From: Phycisphaerales bacterium | GTDB taxonomy: Bacteria; Planctomycetota; Phycisphaerae; Phycisphaerales; SM1A02 | Length of the DNA: 64,000 nt | Assembly: GCA_009691805.1 (NCBI GenBank) | Contig: SIAK01000001.1 | Coordinates: forward strand, 62,001-126,000 | Direction of reading: 5' to 3' | The notes under the pieces: model-generated | Seen by the model: only the letters and a program-made list of their open reading frames with translations | Database searches by the model: none | Told to the model about the DNA's origin: nothing | In this document: positions 17,455 through 26,018 of the stretch, piece by piece | How positions within the stretch are numbered: position 1 is the stretch's first letter | Layout: each line of letters opens with the position of its first letter | Made by a program: the position numbers and the translations under genes

Positions 17455-18130
17455 AAGCGGACTCTCCTTACTTCCTAAAACTATGTTCGAAACACGGAAA
17501 CTTCGTTTGTGTTGCGAACCGGTGCGAGAAAAAATGGTCCCCAGATAAGGGTGACCCATGAATGAGACGATGAACGGACCCATGAACGGATGAATGTGCG
17601 GTGATGTTCCGCGCAGCAGGTGCCCCTGTTGAGTGCATTCGATAGCGTGCAAGGCGTTCGTTGCTTTGCGATGCGTATCGGAGGGATGGCGCAAGGCGAG
17701 CGGCTCGAACATGATCTTGTTCATGTCGTGATCATGCGATCAAGACATACGAGATCAAAGCGCGTTCTATGCGAGATGAAGTCGCATTCACGCAAACGTT
17801 CCCAGGATCTGAAAGGATGAGGGGAAACAGCCGCAGCACGAAAGCCCAAGTATCGATTCGTCTCATCAGCACGAACAGGAGGGGTGGGCGATTCAGGATG
17901 TCGGCGGCTGCGGCAGATAAGGGCGTCGGTCGAACCGACAATCAGAACGGTTTGAGAACAAGTCTCGGAATGGTCGCAGCCGTCAGGTACATACGATATT
18001 GCGTATCAATGATCTGTCAAGTTCCCACAATCAATCCGATTGCAAGAAAAAGTTTTTTCAAGGTTGCTGCTTGGTACGCTTGCGCGCTCTTCGCCACTGT
18101 TCCCCAACCCCGATTTACGCAAGGAATGCC
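17455..18130. other. 676-bp intergenic region, no gene recognised
   Basis: This gap separates the start of the pseudopilin unit (minus) from the RidA-like gene (plus), so it should hold both promoters. Small open frames on both strands (about 17732-17941 minus and 17769-18134 plus) show no protein-like composition. Visible structure is limited to a 7-bp inverted repeat, CATGATC (17710-17716) and GATCATG (17730-17736), and a short direct repeat of ACCCATGAA near 17553 and 17578. I cannot place a convincing promoter. Confidence 0.5.
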
Positions 18131-18616
18131 ATGAATTCAGCCGCGCCTACGACCACCGATCCACACGCACAGCTCGAAACATTGGGGCTTTCGCTACCGG
18201 CGGCGCCGAAGCCTGTTGCTGCCTACGTCCCTGCGGTGCGATCTGGAAATCTCCTCTTTGTGTCGGGTCAGTTGCCGTTCTTGAACGGGCAACTCCTTGC
18301 CACAGGAGCAGTTCCATCCGTTGTGAGCATCGAAGCTGCGCAGGCGGCCGCTCGGCAGTGCCTTCTGAATGGACTCGCCGTCATCGCAGATCATCTCGGC
18401 GGCGATCTCAAGCGGGTGCGCCGCGTCGTGCGGCTCGGCGTGTTCGTCCAAAGTGACGACGGATTTGGCGACCAGCCAAAGATCGCCAACGGGGCGAGCG
18501 AGTTGTGTGCGCAGATCTTTGGCGAAAACGGGCGACACGCGCGTGCAGCGGTCGGCACGAATGCGCTTCCCTTGAATGCGACTGTCGAAATTGAGTTTCT
18601 TGTCGAAGTCGACTGA
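18131..18616 (+). CDS. RidA/YjgF-family protein
   Basis: 161 residues from the ATG at 18131. The family pattern is clear: AAYVPAVRSGNLLFVSGQLPF, the IEAAQAAARQCLLNGLAVI helix, RVVRLGVFVQSDDGF and the C-terminal GRHARAAVGTNALPLNATVEIEF. The Arg in HAR corresponds to the substrate-binding arginine of active RidA enzymes. RidA proteins hydrolyse reactive enamine/imine intermediates from PLP enzymes. The variant with a longer N-terminus and a Gly-Arg-His-Ala-Arg segment belongs to a Rid subgroup with less certain activity. It stands alone and is convergent with the kinase gene, whose stop is 5 bp away. Confidence 0.88.
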   Translation: MNSAAPTTTDPHAQLETLGLSLPAAPKPVAAYVPAVRSGNLLFVSGQLPFLNGQLLATGAVPSVVSIEAAQAAARQCLLNGLAVIADHLGGDLKRVRRVVRLGVFVQSDDGFGDQPKIANGASELCAQIFGENGRHARAAVGTNALPLNATVEIEFLVEVD

Positions 18617-18621
18617 GCGGC

Positions 18622-20142
18622 TCAGAGGACTAGCGCGGCGACGAGCGCGAGGTTCAGGATCACGCTGATCACTGCGACCGCGACGAGCACGATGAATCCA
18701 ACCGAGACGGGCGTGCCGATGCGGCGCACGGATGTCGCCTCGTCGCCGGTGGGAGCGGTGTCGTTGGCAAGTTTCGCAAGATCAACCGCTGCGCGGGCGT
18801 ACTCGGGGCTTCGTCCGGCAGCTGCGCAGTCGAGATCGATCAAGAGTTCGTTTGCGGTTTGATATCGATCGCGCGGGTCCTTGCGGAGCATCATCTCAAC
18901 GATGAGCGCGGTCGGTTCGCTCAGCGAAGTATTGATGTGATCCGGTGGCGTCGGCGTCACCTTTAAATGCTTGTGCATCACCTGAGAAGGCGTGGTTCCA
19001 TCGAAAGGAACTCGACCAGTCAGCATGTGATAGAAGGTCGCGCCGAGCCCGTAAAGATCTGCGGGCGGGCCAATCTCAACGGCGCCGCGAATCTGCTCAG
19101 GAGAGATGTAGTAGGGCGTTCCAAAGGCGCGGCCAGCTTCCGCCTCCGCAGCTTCCCGATCGCTCATCGCGCGCGCGAGGCCGAGGTCGGCGAGTTTCGC
19201 GACGCCAGACTTCGTGAGCATGATGTTCTTCGGCTTGATGTCGCGATGGACAAAGCCCATTTCATGCGCATGTTTCAGGGCAGAAGCGACCTGACGGATG
19301 AGCACGAGCGCCTCGCGCTCGGGGATGCGCTTGCGCTCAAGAATTCGGTCGTGGAGCGTTTCGCCATCGACATACTCCATGACAAAGTAGTGATGCTCGC
19401 CCGCTTGACCGACGTCGAGCGCGCCCACGATGTTGGCATCGTTGAGCCTCGCTGCGGCGCGACCTTCGCGATAGAAACGGTCAATGAAGGTCTGATTCGA
19501 CGAAAACTTCTTCGGAAGGACTTTGATCGCGACGAACCGATCCAGCGAAAGCTGTTTGGCGAGGAAAACAGTCGCCATCGCGCCCGCGCCAAGCTTCCGA
19601 ATGATTTGGTAGCCAGGAATCTGCTGCGTCGACCGAACGGCTTCGAGATCGGTTCGCAATCGATCGATTTGTCGCTTCGTGACGTACTCGTTCTCGAGAA
19701 GCAGTTCCGTCAGCGAGACAGGGAAGCCGTTCGCTTCTGTTCGACTTCGCGCGATGTGCGCGCACTGCTGCAGTTCATCTGCGCTGACGAGACCGCGTTC
19801 AACCACGATCTTTCCGATGAGCGTGTCGAAACCCGTTGCGGAGCGATTGCTCTCGCTTGCCGCACGATTTGCCGCTTCCGCCGCAGCGATATCGCTCACG
19901 GGCTTCGGCTCGTCGTCGGAAAGTCCGATCTCAGGTTGGCTGTCTGGCATCATCACGAGAGTCTGTTGAACTTCAACTCCTCGAGCAGATTTGATCGGCG
20001 GAGTGATTGCGGAAGGGGCAATAGTGCTGACAGCGGGGCTCGATGTCAACTCGCATGCCGGAACCTCCTCGTTCATGAGAGATGGATACGACGCTCTTGC
20101 CTCATGGATCCGAGTCTCTTCGAAGAAATCTTCTGATCCCAC
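18622..20142 (-). CDS. Hanks-type Ser/Thr protein kinase with GspE-N-like domain and C-terminal anchor
   Basis: 506 residues from the GTG at 20142; an ATG at 20076 is an alternative. Residues 1-100 look disordered. Residues 104-168 (LIGKIVVERGLVSADELQQ and LTELLLENEYVTKRQIDRL) resemble the N-terminal domain of type II secretion ATPases (GspE/MshE-N), an odd partner for a kinase. The kinase domain spans about 178-440. It has GAGAMATVFLA (P-loop), Lys207 in VAIKVLP, HRDIKPKNIM with Asp301, DLG in place of DFG at 319-321, and FGTPYYISPEQIRG. A single membrane helix lies at about 482-505, so the kinase faces the cytoplasm. No PASTA or other extracellular domain follows. Targets are unknown. Confidence 0.9.
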   Translation of the reverse strand: MGSEDFFEETRIHEARASYPSLMNEEVPACELTSSPAVSTIAPSAITPPIKSARGVEVQQTLVMMPDSQPEIGLSDDEPKPVSDIAAAEAANRAASESNRSATGFDTLIGKIVVERGLVSADELQQCAHIARSRTEANGFPVSLTELLLENEYVTKRQIDRLRTDLEAVRSTQQIPGYQIIRKLGAGAMATVFLAKQLSLDRFVAIKVLPKKFSSNQTFIDRFYREGRAAARLNDANIVGALDVGQAGEHHYFVMEYVDGETLHDRILERKRIPEREALVLIRQVASALKHAHEMGFVHRDIKPKNIMLTKSGVAKLADLGLARAMSDREAAEAEAGRAFGTPYYISPEQIRGAVEIGPPADLYGLGATFYHMLTGRVPFDGTTPSQVMHKHLKVTPTPPDHINTSLSEPTALIVEMMLRKDPRDRYQTANELLIDLDCAAAGRSPEYARAAVDLAKLANDTAPTGDEATSVRRIGTPVSVGFIVLVAVAVISVILNLALVAALVL

Positions 20143-20230
20143 GAGCTTGAGAGGCAGATCAACCTCTGGGGCAGCGTGACTGTGCGTTCCCTCAAGCGTG
20201 CGCGCCTATCCCTTACCCTTCTCTCCACCG

Positions 20231-21310
20231 ATGGAGCCCGAACGCATACTCCTTATTAGACCAAGCGCGCTCGGCGATGTCGCGCGAAGCGCAGCGGTGC
20301 TTGCGTCGCTTCGGCATGCGTTTCCAAAGGCGCACATCGCGTGGCTGTTGCAAGAAGGTTTCGAAGATGTCATTCGCGCGCATCCTGCGCTCTCTGAAAT
20401 TGTGCCGTTTCCGCGAAAGCGTCTCGCGCGCTGGTGGACGCCGAAAGGGCTGCGCGACAGTTTCGCGTTTCTCTCATCGTTACGCGACCGGTTCGATCTT
20501 GTGATTGACGCGCAAGGGCTGCTGCGTTCGGGACTCTGCTCCTGGTCGACCCGCGCACGGCGGCGCATTGGATTTCGCGACGCGCGTGAATGCAGTTGGA
20601 TTTTTCACAACACGCGTGTGCGCATCGGTGCAACGGAGCGCGCGCGACACGCGGTTGGTCGGATGCTTGCGTTGCTCGAAGGCGCGGGGATTCCAACGGT
20701 AGATGATGGTCGTCTCTATGCGCCGCCGGATGCAGGCGAGCGATGGAATGACTTTGCGCGACGCGAAGGGGTGAGCGGAAAAGTTGCGCTGCTTGCATCG
20801 ACTTCGCGATGGGCGAGTAAGGATTGGCCGCGCGCATCTTGGAGTGCGCTTGCCGAAGCGTTGCTTGCGCGAGGGTACGAGCGCGTGCTGTTTACCGGCA
20901 TGGCGAGCGAGCGTGATGCGGTGGAAGCAGCGATGCCGCAAGGTCGCGCGCGTCAAGCTTCGATTGATCTCGCTGGTCGAACGGACTTGGGCATGACGAT
21001 GGCGGCGATTGCATCGAGCGCGCTGGTGATTTCGAATGACTCGGCAGCGATGCACATCGCAGCGGGTTTACAGCGACCACTCTTGGGGCTGTTTGGTCCG
21101 ACGGATCCGAAAGAGGCTGCGCCGTTCCAAAGGAGCGAGTCGATTGTGACGAGTGATGCCGCACGGGCGTTTCTTGCGAAGGGCGGTCACTATCGAGACC
21201 GTGGTCTCGGCGACGAACTCATGCGCGCGATTTCTGTGGAGAGCGTGCTTGCAGCCATCGACGCGGAGCAACATTGCGCGGGGCTTCGCGCTTGTGAGGC
21301 GCTCGCGTGA
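20231..21310 (+). CDS. Glycosyltransferase family 9 (heptosyltransferase-like)
   Basis: 359 residues from the ATG at 20231. The N-terminal ILLIRPSALGDVARS and the C-terminal VISNDSAAMHIAAGL followed by LLGLFGPTDPKEAAPF are the hallmarks of the WaaC/WaaF heptosyltransferases. These add ADP-heptose to the LPS inner core. The cluster also contains hldE, which makes the heptose donor precursor, and lpxK, so an LPS-core role is well supported. Acceptor and order of addition cannot be read from the sequence. It overlaps maf by 4 bp (GTGA), so the two are translationally coupled. Confidence 0.88.
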   Translation: MEPERILLIRPSALGDVARSAAVLASLRHAFPKAHIAWLLQEGFEDVIRAHPALSEIVPFPRKRLARWWTPKGLRDSFAFLSSLRDRFDLVIDAQGLLRSGLCSWSTRARRRIGFRDARECSWIFHNTRVRIGATERARHAVGRMLALLEGAGIPTVDDGRLYAPPDAGERWNDFARREGVSGKVALLASTSRWASKDWPRASWSALAEALLARGYERVLFTGMASERDAVEAAMPQGRARQASIDLAGRTDLGMTMAAIASSALVISNDSAAMHIAAGLQRPLLGLFGPTDPKEAAPFQRSESIVTSDAARAFLAKGGHYRDRGLGDELMRAISVESVLAAIDAEQHCAGLRACEALA

Positions 21311-21945
21311 ACGTGCGATTTCCTCTGGTGCTTGCGAGTGGTTCACCGCGTCGCGCGCTCATGTTGCGCGACGCAGGGTTCGCGCCGATTGTTGAACCCG
21401 CAGACATTGATGATGCGTCGGTGATGCTCGAAACAGATTCCATCGCCGATCTCACGCTGGCATTGGCGTTGTTCAAAGTGCGCCGCGTCGATGCTGCGAG
21501 GCGCGCGCGCGGCGCAGCATCCGCGGTGATTCTCGGTGCAGACACAATGTGCGCGCTCGATGGAGAACTCATCGGCAAACCACGCGACGAGGCGCATGCG
21601 GAATCGATGCTGCGCGCGTTTGAGCAGCGGCCGCATGAGGTCGTGACGGCGTGGTGCATTCTTGCGCCGGATGGCACGCGCGTCCTCGAATCTGATCTCG
21701 CGATCGTGCATGTGGGCGCGTTGACGGATGCGCAGCGCACGCAACATCTCACGAGTGGCGCGTGGCGGGGGAAAGCTGGCGGATACAACTTTCCTGAAGC
21801 CGTCGCCGCAGGTTGGCCTGTGACTTGCGACGGATTGTGGGAGACGGTCGTTGGACTTCCACTCGTGCGCTTTGCTGTTGTGTTGGAAGCGACATTGCGC
21901 GCTGGTTCCGTCCCACGCATGCGTGTGAAAGGCGGTGCTGCGTGA
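21307..21945 (+). CDS. maf: Maf-family nucleotide pyrophosphatase
   Basis: 212 residues, GTG start within the stop of the preceding gene. Maf/YhdE/YceF enzymes hydrolyse modified or canonical NTPs (dTTP, UTP or m7GTP, depending on subgroup). The motifs LVLASGSPRRALML, LGADTMCALDGELIGKPRDEAHAE and AWRGKAGGYNFPE are all present. Subgroup cannot be settled by eye. It is embedded in the LPS gene set by 4-bp and 1-bp overlaps; I see no known functional link. Confidence 0.93.
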   Translation: MNVRFPLVLASGSPRRALMLRDAGFAPIVEPADIDDASVMLETDSIADLTLALALFKVRRVDAARRARGAASAVILGADTMCALDGELIGKPRDEAHAESMLRAFEQRPHEVVTAWCILAPDGTRVLESDLAIVHVGALTDAQRTQHLTSGAWRGKAGGYNFPEAVAAGWPVTCDGLWETVVGLPLVRFAVVLEATLRAGSVPRMRVKGGAA

Positions 21946-22367
21946 TGTTCGCGCACACGCTTCTTGCGATGACCGTCCAAGATCCCGCGCCATGGATGCG
22001 TGTGCCGATTTCGATTGGCGTGAGCGTGCTGTGTGTCCTCCTTGCGATGTGCATCTGGTACGCGCGTGTGCTTCTGCGCGCTGAACTCTCGCGTGTCACA
22101 CGCGTCTTGCGACTCTGTTCACTCGGGATCGGCGCACTCGCGTTCGTCGCGATCTTCCTCGGACTCTGCGTGTTCGATCCCGATTCGGCGCGCAAAGCGG
22201 AACGCGTCAGTTTTCTGATCGCGTGGATCGCCGTTGGCGTTGGAGTGCTTGCAGCGAGTTTGCTTGCGCTCATCGAGTTGGCGTTTGTCTCGCGACGTGG
22301 ATTGCATGACTACCGCGCGATGCGCCGCGAAGTCTTCGGTGGCGAACAGAAGGGGGCGCGATCGTGA
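21945..22367 (+). CDS. Small three-helix membrane protein of unknown function
   Basis: 140 residues from the ATG at 21945, overlapping the maf stop by 1 nt (TGATG). Three hydrophobic segments are visible: VPISIGVSVLCVLLAMCIWY, LCSLGIGALAFVAIFLGLCVF and SFLIAWIAVGVGVLAASLLAL. A short basic C-terminal tail follows (RGLHDYRAMRREVFGG). I recognise no family. Its place between maf and lpxK, joined to both by overlapping codons, makes a role in envelope assembly plausible but unproven. Confidence 0.7.
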   Translation: MFAHTLLAMTVQDPAPWMRVPISIGVSVLCVLLAMCIWYARVLLRAELSRVTRVLRLCSLGIGALAFVAIFLGLCVFDPDSARKAERVSFLIAWIAVGVGVLAASLLALIELAFVSRRGLHDYRAMRREVFGGEQKGARS

Positions 22368-23425
22368 CGAGCATGCGCGGACCATTGCCTCGCGTGCTGA
22401 CGCCGCTCACATGGATTGCTGCGCGCATCTATGGAGTTGGAGTCGCGCTGCGCAACGCGCGATTTGATGGAGCAGAAGGCATTGAGATTCTCGAAGTGCA
22501 TGGATGTCGAGTCCCTGTGATCTCGGTGGGGAACATCACTGCGGGCGGGACAGGAAAGAGCCCATATACCGCGTGGATTTGCAACGAACTCCTGCGCATC
22601 GGCAAGCGTCCAGTCATTGCGCTGCGCGGATATCGCGCGTCGACCGACGCGCAAGGCAAGGTCACAAGCGATGAAGCAGAGGAGTACGCGGAGTCCGCGC
22701 CCGGTGCGCTCGTCGTGGTTGGCGCGCATCGGTACGACCGATTGCGCGAAGCGCTTTCTAAACCAGAGTGCGCGTCGTGGATTGGAGATGCGGTGGTTGT
22801 CTTGGATGACGGATTTCAACATCGACAACTTGCGCGCACGCTTGACATCGTGCTCGTGGATGCGACGAAGCATGGTCTTGATGGCGACCTGCTGCCGCAT
22901 GGATGGCTGCGCGAGCCTGCGTGCGCCTTGCGTCGCGCGTCGATGGTGATCGTCACGAAGGCGAACAACGAAGCAGAACGAATTGCAGCGTGCCGAGCGG
23001 TCGCGCGTGAACGAGGCGTCGCTCCTGAAGCAACATGCACGCATGCGTGGAGTGCACTCGCGGTCTACGAGGATGGCGTGCAACGAAGCGAGGATGTCTC
23101 CTGGTTGCGTATGCGCCGCGTGGGAGTTGCGAGCGCAATCGGCAACCCAGCGCAGTTTCTTGCTGCTGTGGAAAGCGCGGGCGCGGTGGTAGTGCGCGAG
23201 TTACGACAGAGCGATCACCGCGCGTTCTCTGTGCGAGCGCTCGAAGCGTTCATGCAGCAAGCAGAGCGCGTGGACGCGTGCGTGTTGACGCGCAAAGACT
23301 TCGTGAAATTGAACGGCCTCGTGCGCGGCACGCTCATCGTCCCGAAACTCACGATCGCAATGGACGCGAGTGATCAAGAGCGCGTCCTCGCTGCTCTCGC
23401 GCTCGTAGTGCACGCAGGGCGTTGA
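22364..23425 (+). CDS. lpxK: Tetraacyldisaccharide 4'-kinase LpxK
   Basis: 353 residues, GTG start overlapping the previous stop (GTGA). LpxK phosphorylates the 4' position of the lipid A disaccharide at the inner membrane. The Walker A segment SVGNITAGGTGKSPYTAWI, VIALRGYRA, DEAEEYA and VVLDDGFQHRQL are all family marks. A hydrophobic N-terminus (LTPLTWIAARIYGVGVAL) matches the membrane-associated helix. It shows that the organism makes a lipid A-type outer membrane anchor. It is followed by hldE after 34 bp. Confidence 0.96.
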   Translation: MTSMRGPLPRVLTPLTWIAARIYGVGVALRNARFDGAEGIEILEVHGCRVPVISVGNITAGGTGKSPYTAWICNELLRIGKRPVIALRGYRASTDAQGKVTSDEAEEYAESAPGALVVVGAHRYDRLREALSKPECASWIGDAVVVLDDGFQHRQLARTLDIVLVDATKHGLDGDLLPHGWLREPACALRRASMVIVTKANNEAERIAACRAVARERGVAPEATCTHAWSALAVYEDGVQRSEDVSWLRMRRVGVASAIGNPAQFLAAVESAGAVVVRELRQSDHRAFSVRALEAFMQQAERVDACVLTRKDFVKLNGLVRGTLIVPKLTIAMDASDQERVLAALALVVHAGR

Positions 23426-23459
23426 CGAACAACGCTCGCGCCGCGCTACACTGACCCCG

Positions 23460-24995
23460 ATGCCTTCGCACGAAGATCGTCTCCTTGCCCACCTCGCGAA
23501 ATGGTCGCGTTTCAAGTTGCTCGTGGTGGGCGACTTCATGCTCGATCAAATGGTGATGGGCGCAGCGGAACGCCTCAGCCCAGATGCGCCTGTCCCTGTG
23601 CTTCGCGTGCAGAGCGTGCATGATGTGCAGGAGACGCCAGGCGGCGCGAGCAATGTTGCAGTCTGTGCAGCGGCACTTGGTGGCGAGGTGCGCTGCATCG
23701 GAGTCACAGGAAACGACGCTGCATCGACCGGCTTGCGCGCAGCGCTTGCGCTCGCGGGTTGTGATGCTTCAATGCTGATTGTGGATCCATCGCGACCAAC
23801 GACCGTGAAGCGATCACTCGTCGGTCTCGCACAACATCGACACCCACAGAAGATGTTTCGCCTTGATTTTGAGAGTCAAGAACCACTCAGCGCTGCGATC
23901 GAAGCGCAGTTACTTGCGGCAGTGGAACGAGAACTTGCCTGGTGCGATGTGGTTGCGCTTGAGGATTACAACAAGGGCGTGTGCTCTGCGCACTGCTGCG
24001 CGGAACTCATGCGCATGGCGCGCGCGGCAGGCAAGCGTGTGCTGGTGGATCCTGCGGCGATTGAGTGCTACGCGAAGTATTCGGGCGCGTTTCTCGTCAC
24101 GCCCAATCGAACAGAGGCAGAGCTTGCGACAGGCATGGACACGCCGCTTGACGCGAGTGTGCCGCACAACAAGTTGCTCGCGGAAAAAATTCTCGAGACA
24201 TGCGCGCTTGATGCAGTGGTGCTGACGCTGGATCGTCATGGCGCGTTGCTGTTGGAGAAGGGCGGCGAAGTTGTCACGGTGCCCACCGTCGCGCGCGCGA
24301 TTTATGATGTGACCGGCGCTGGTGACATGGTGCTCGCAGCACTCGCCGCAGCAATTGCAAACGGCATTCCACTCCCGGAAGCGGTCGCGTTTGCAAATCA
24401 TGCAGCGGGTCTTGAAGTGGAAGTGTTCGGAGTGCAGCCGATTCCGTTTGCGATGATTCGACAGAGCGTTCTTGCGCGCACGACGCGCGCGGATGGTCGC
24501 GTGCGTCGACTCGAGGATCTCAGCATCGAGCTTGATGTGCATCGCGCATCAGGCAAGCGCATTGTGTTGACGAATGGAAACTTTGATGTGTTGCACGCAG
24601 GTCATGTTGCCTATCTTCGCGAAGCGAAGGCACTCGGCGATGTGCTGGTGGTGGGCGTGAACAGCGATGCGCAGGTGCGCGCACAGAAGGGCCCGATGCG
24701 CCCAATCTTCCAAGAGTCTGAGCGATTGGAAATGTTGTCCGAGTGCCGAAGCATTGATTATCTCGTCGTGTTCGAAGAGCCGACCGCGCACGAACTCATT
24801 CGCGCAGTGCGTCCAGATTTTTATGTGAAGGGCGGCGATTACAAGCCGGCAGAGATCGCAGAGTTTGCGCTGGTGGAAGCATTGGGAATCTGTCTAAAAA
24901 CGCTCGCACATCGGGAAGGGCTCGGTTCTCGCGTCGTGATTGAGCGTCTTCAGGTTGCCGAACGTGCCGAGAACTCAGCTCGTCTTGGTGTGTGA
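23460..24995 (+). CDS. hldE: Bifunctional heptose 7-phosphate kinase / heptose 1-phosphate adenylyltransferase
   Basis: 511 residues. The N-terminal PfkB-type kinase (about 1-330) has VVGDFMLDQMV, TPGGASNVAVCAAALGG and the catalytic DVTGAGDMVLAALAA. The C-terminal nucleotidyltransferase (about 350-490) has LTNGNFDVLHAGHVAYL (HxGH as HAGH) and FYVKGGDYKPAEI. Together they convert D-beta-D-heptose 7-phosphate into ADP-heptose in two steps; the intervening GmhB phosphatase must be encoded elsewhere. It ends the LPS cluster and supplies the donor for the GT9 enzyme. Confidence 0.97.
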   Translation: MPSHEDRLLAHLAKWSRFKLLVVGDFMLDQMVMGAAERLSPDAPVPVLRVQSVHDVQETPGGASNVAVCAAALGGEVRCIGVTGNDAASTGLRAALALAGCDASMLIVDPSRPTTVKRSLVGLAQHRHPQKMFRLDFESQEPLSAAIEAQLLAAVERELAWCDVVALEDYNKGVCSAHCCAELMRMARAAGKRVLVDPAAIECYAKYSGAFLVTPNRTEAELATGMDTPLDASVPHNKLLAEKILETCALDAVVLTLDRHGALLLEKGGEVVTVPTVARAIYDVTGAGDMVLAALAAAIANGIPLPEAVAFANHAAGLEVEVFGVQPIPFAMIRQSVLARTTRADGRVRRLEDLSIELDVHRASGKRIVLTNGNFDVLHAGHVAYLREAKALGDVLVVGVNSDAQVRAQKGPMRPIFQESERLEMLSECRSIDYLVVFEEPTAHELIRAVRPDFYVKGGDYKPAEIAEFALVEALGICLKTLAHREGLGSRVVIERLQVAERAENSARLGV

Positions 24996-25114
24996 AGTCC
25001 CCTCAGCGCGCAGGAGTGCGGTTTGAGAGGGTGGAGAAGATCGCCGTGGCAACTTCGTGACAATTTCGCTTGCAGTCGCGGGAATTTGAGGCAGATTTGC
25101 GCTCGGAGAGACAA

Positions 25115-25486
25115 ATGAAGAGTAGACCTCGCACGAGTTTTGTGTGCGTCAATATTGTGGCTTCCATGTTGATAGCGACGCTGACCGCGTGCGCGTCTTC
25201 AACAGCAGCGAAGCAACCACCATCTGTGGGTACCACTCGGCGGAGTTGCGCGCAGCGTGTTTTGCCTTCACTCGTTTTTGCCGATCCAACAATTGATCGC
25301 GTGCTGCTTGCTGACGCGCCACTCGCAGGTCGCAACGACGCACGGCTTGGATCGGATCGTCAGCCCTTCATTCGAGTCTCTGAGAGCAATCGTTACTGGG
25401 CATACGATCAGTATTGGATCGTGAACGGGCGAACCTTCCAGAACTATCAACTCACGACATCTTCGAAAGAGCATCTCGTTCGTTGA
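25115..25486 (+). CDS. Small lipoprotein of unknown function
   Basis: 123 residues from the ATG at 25115, with GGAGAG at a good distance upstream. A basic start and hydrophobic stretch lead to the lipobox LTAC, with Cys26 as the expected lipidated residue. The mature part is about 98 residues, without recognised motifs, and ends in a Tyr/Trp/Asn-rich stretch (NRYWAYDQYWIVNGRTFQNY). Membrane or outer-membrane attachment is inferred from the lipobox alone. It stands between hldE and the HU-type gene with gaps on both sides. Confidence 0.65.
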   Translation: MKSRPRTSFVCVNIVASMLIATLTACASSTAAKQPPSVGTTRRSCAQRVLPSLVFADPTIDRVLLADAPLAGRNDARLGSDRQPFIRVSESNRYWAYDQYWIVNGRTFQNYQLTTSSKEHLVR

Positions 25487-25539
25487 GAGGTTTCTCGCGC
25501 ATTGCGGACCTGTCGAAAAAGTTCTCTCACGGATGCCAC

Positions 25540-25569
25540 TTGACTTCAGAGCATGGATCTCTGCATACT
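25540..25569 (+). promoter_or_regulatory. Candidate sigma70-type promoter for the HU-type gene
   Basis: TTGACT (25540-25545) and CATACT (25564-25569) are separated by 18 nt and lie about 80 nt before the HU-type ATG. They match the consensus hexamers at 5/6 and 4/6 positions. This is by eye only, and planctomycete promoter rules are poorly defined. Confidence 0.3.
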
Positions 25570-25648
25570 CCACCATTGTGCGCAGTGCTCGCAGGCGTTC
25601 CTGCAGAGACTGCCGTATGCAAAGAAACCTCTCAGGCGGAGTAATTGA

Positions 25649-25972
25649 ATGGCTACCACGACAAAGAAGGAACTCATCGATCGCGTCGCTCAGGAAACTG
25701 GGCTTGCACGTGGTGATGTGCGACTTGCGATTCAATCCTTTCTCGATCAAGTCATTCGTGAACTCGGCACGGGCAACCGCCTTGAGTTCCGCGACTTCGG
25801 TGTTTTCGAAATCAAGGATCGTGCAGGTCGTGTTGCGCAGAATCCAAAGACCCTCGAGCGCGTGACGGTGCCGCCACGTCGTAGTGTTCGCTTTAAGGTT
25901 GGACGGCTCATGCAGGACTCGCTCGATACGCGCGGACAAGTTGCCGTGGTCGCGTCGAACGGCGTTGCCTGA
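25649..25972 (+). CDS. hup: HU/IHF-family DNA-binding protein
   Basis: 107 residues. The family fold is evident: TKKELIDRVAQETGLARGDV (dimerisation helices), RLEFRDFGVFEIKDR and the DNA-binding arm around GRVAQNPKTLERVTVPPRR, followed by VRFKVGRLM. It binds and bends DNA as a dimer and helps organise the nucleoid. The arm keeps the Asn-Pro pair that intercalates in HU and IHF. A 10-residue C-terminal tail extends past the usual end. The replicative helicase gene follows. Confidence 0.95.
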   Translation: MATTTKKELIDRVAQETGLARGDVRLAIQSFLDQVIRELGTGNRLEFRDFGVFEIKDRAGRVAQNPKTLERVTVPPRRSVRFKVGRLMQDSLDTRGQVAVVASNGVA

Positions 25973-26018
25973 TTCGGCGGCGTAGGACTTTTGCACTTCA
26001 TGCGGAAAAGCTGTCTCG

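Noticed and set aside
17732..18134. Small open frames on both strands in the gap before the RidA-like gene
   Set aside because: No ribosome site, no family similarity visible, and codon use unlike neighbouring genes.
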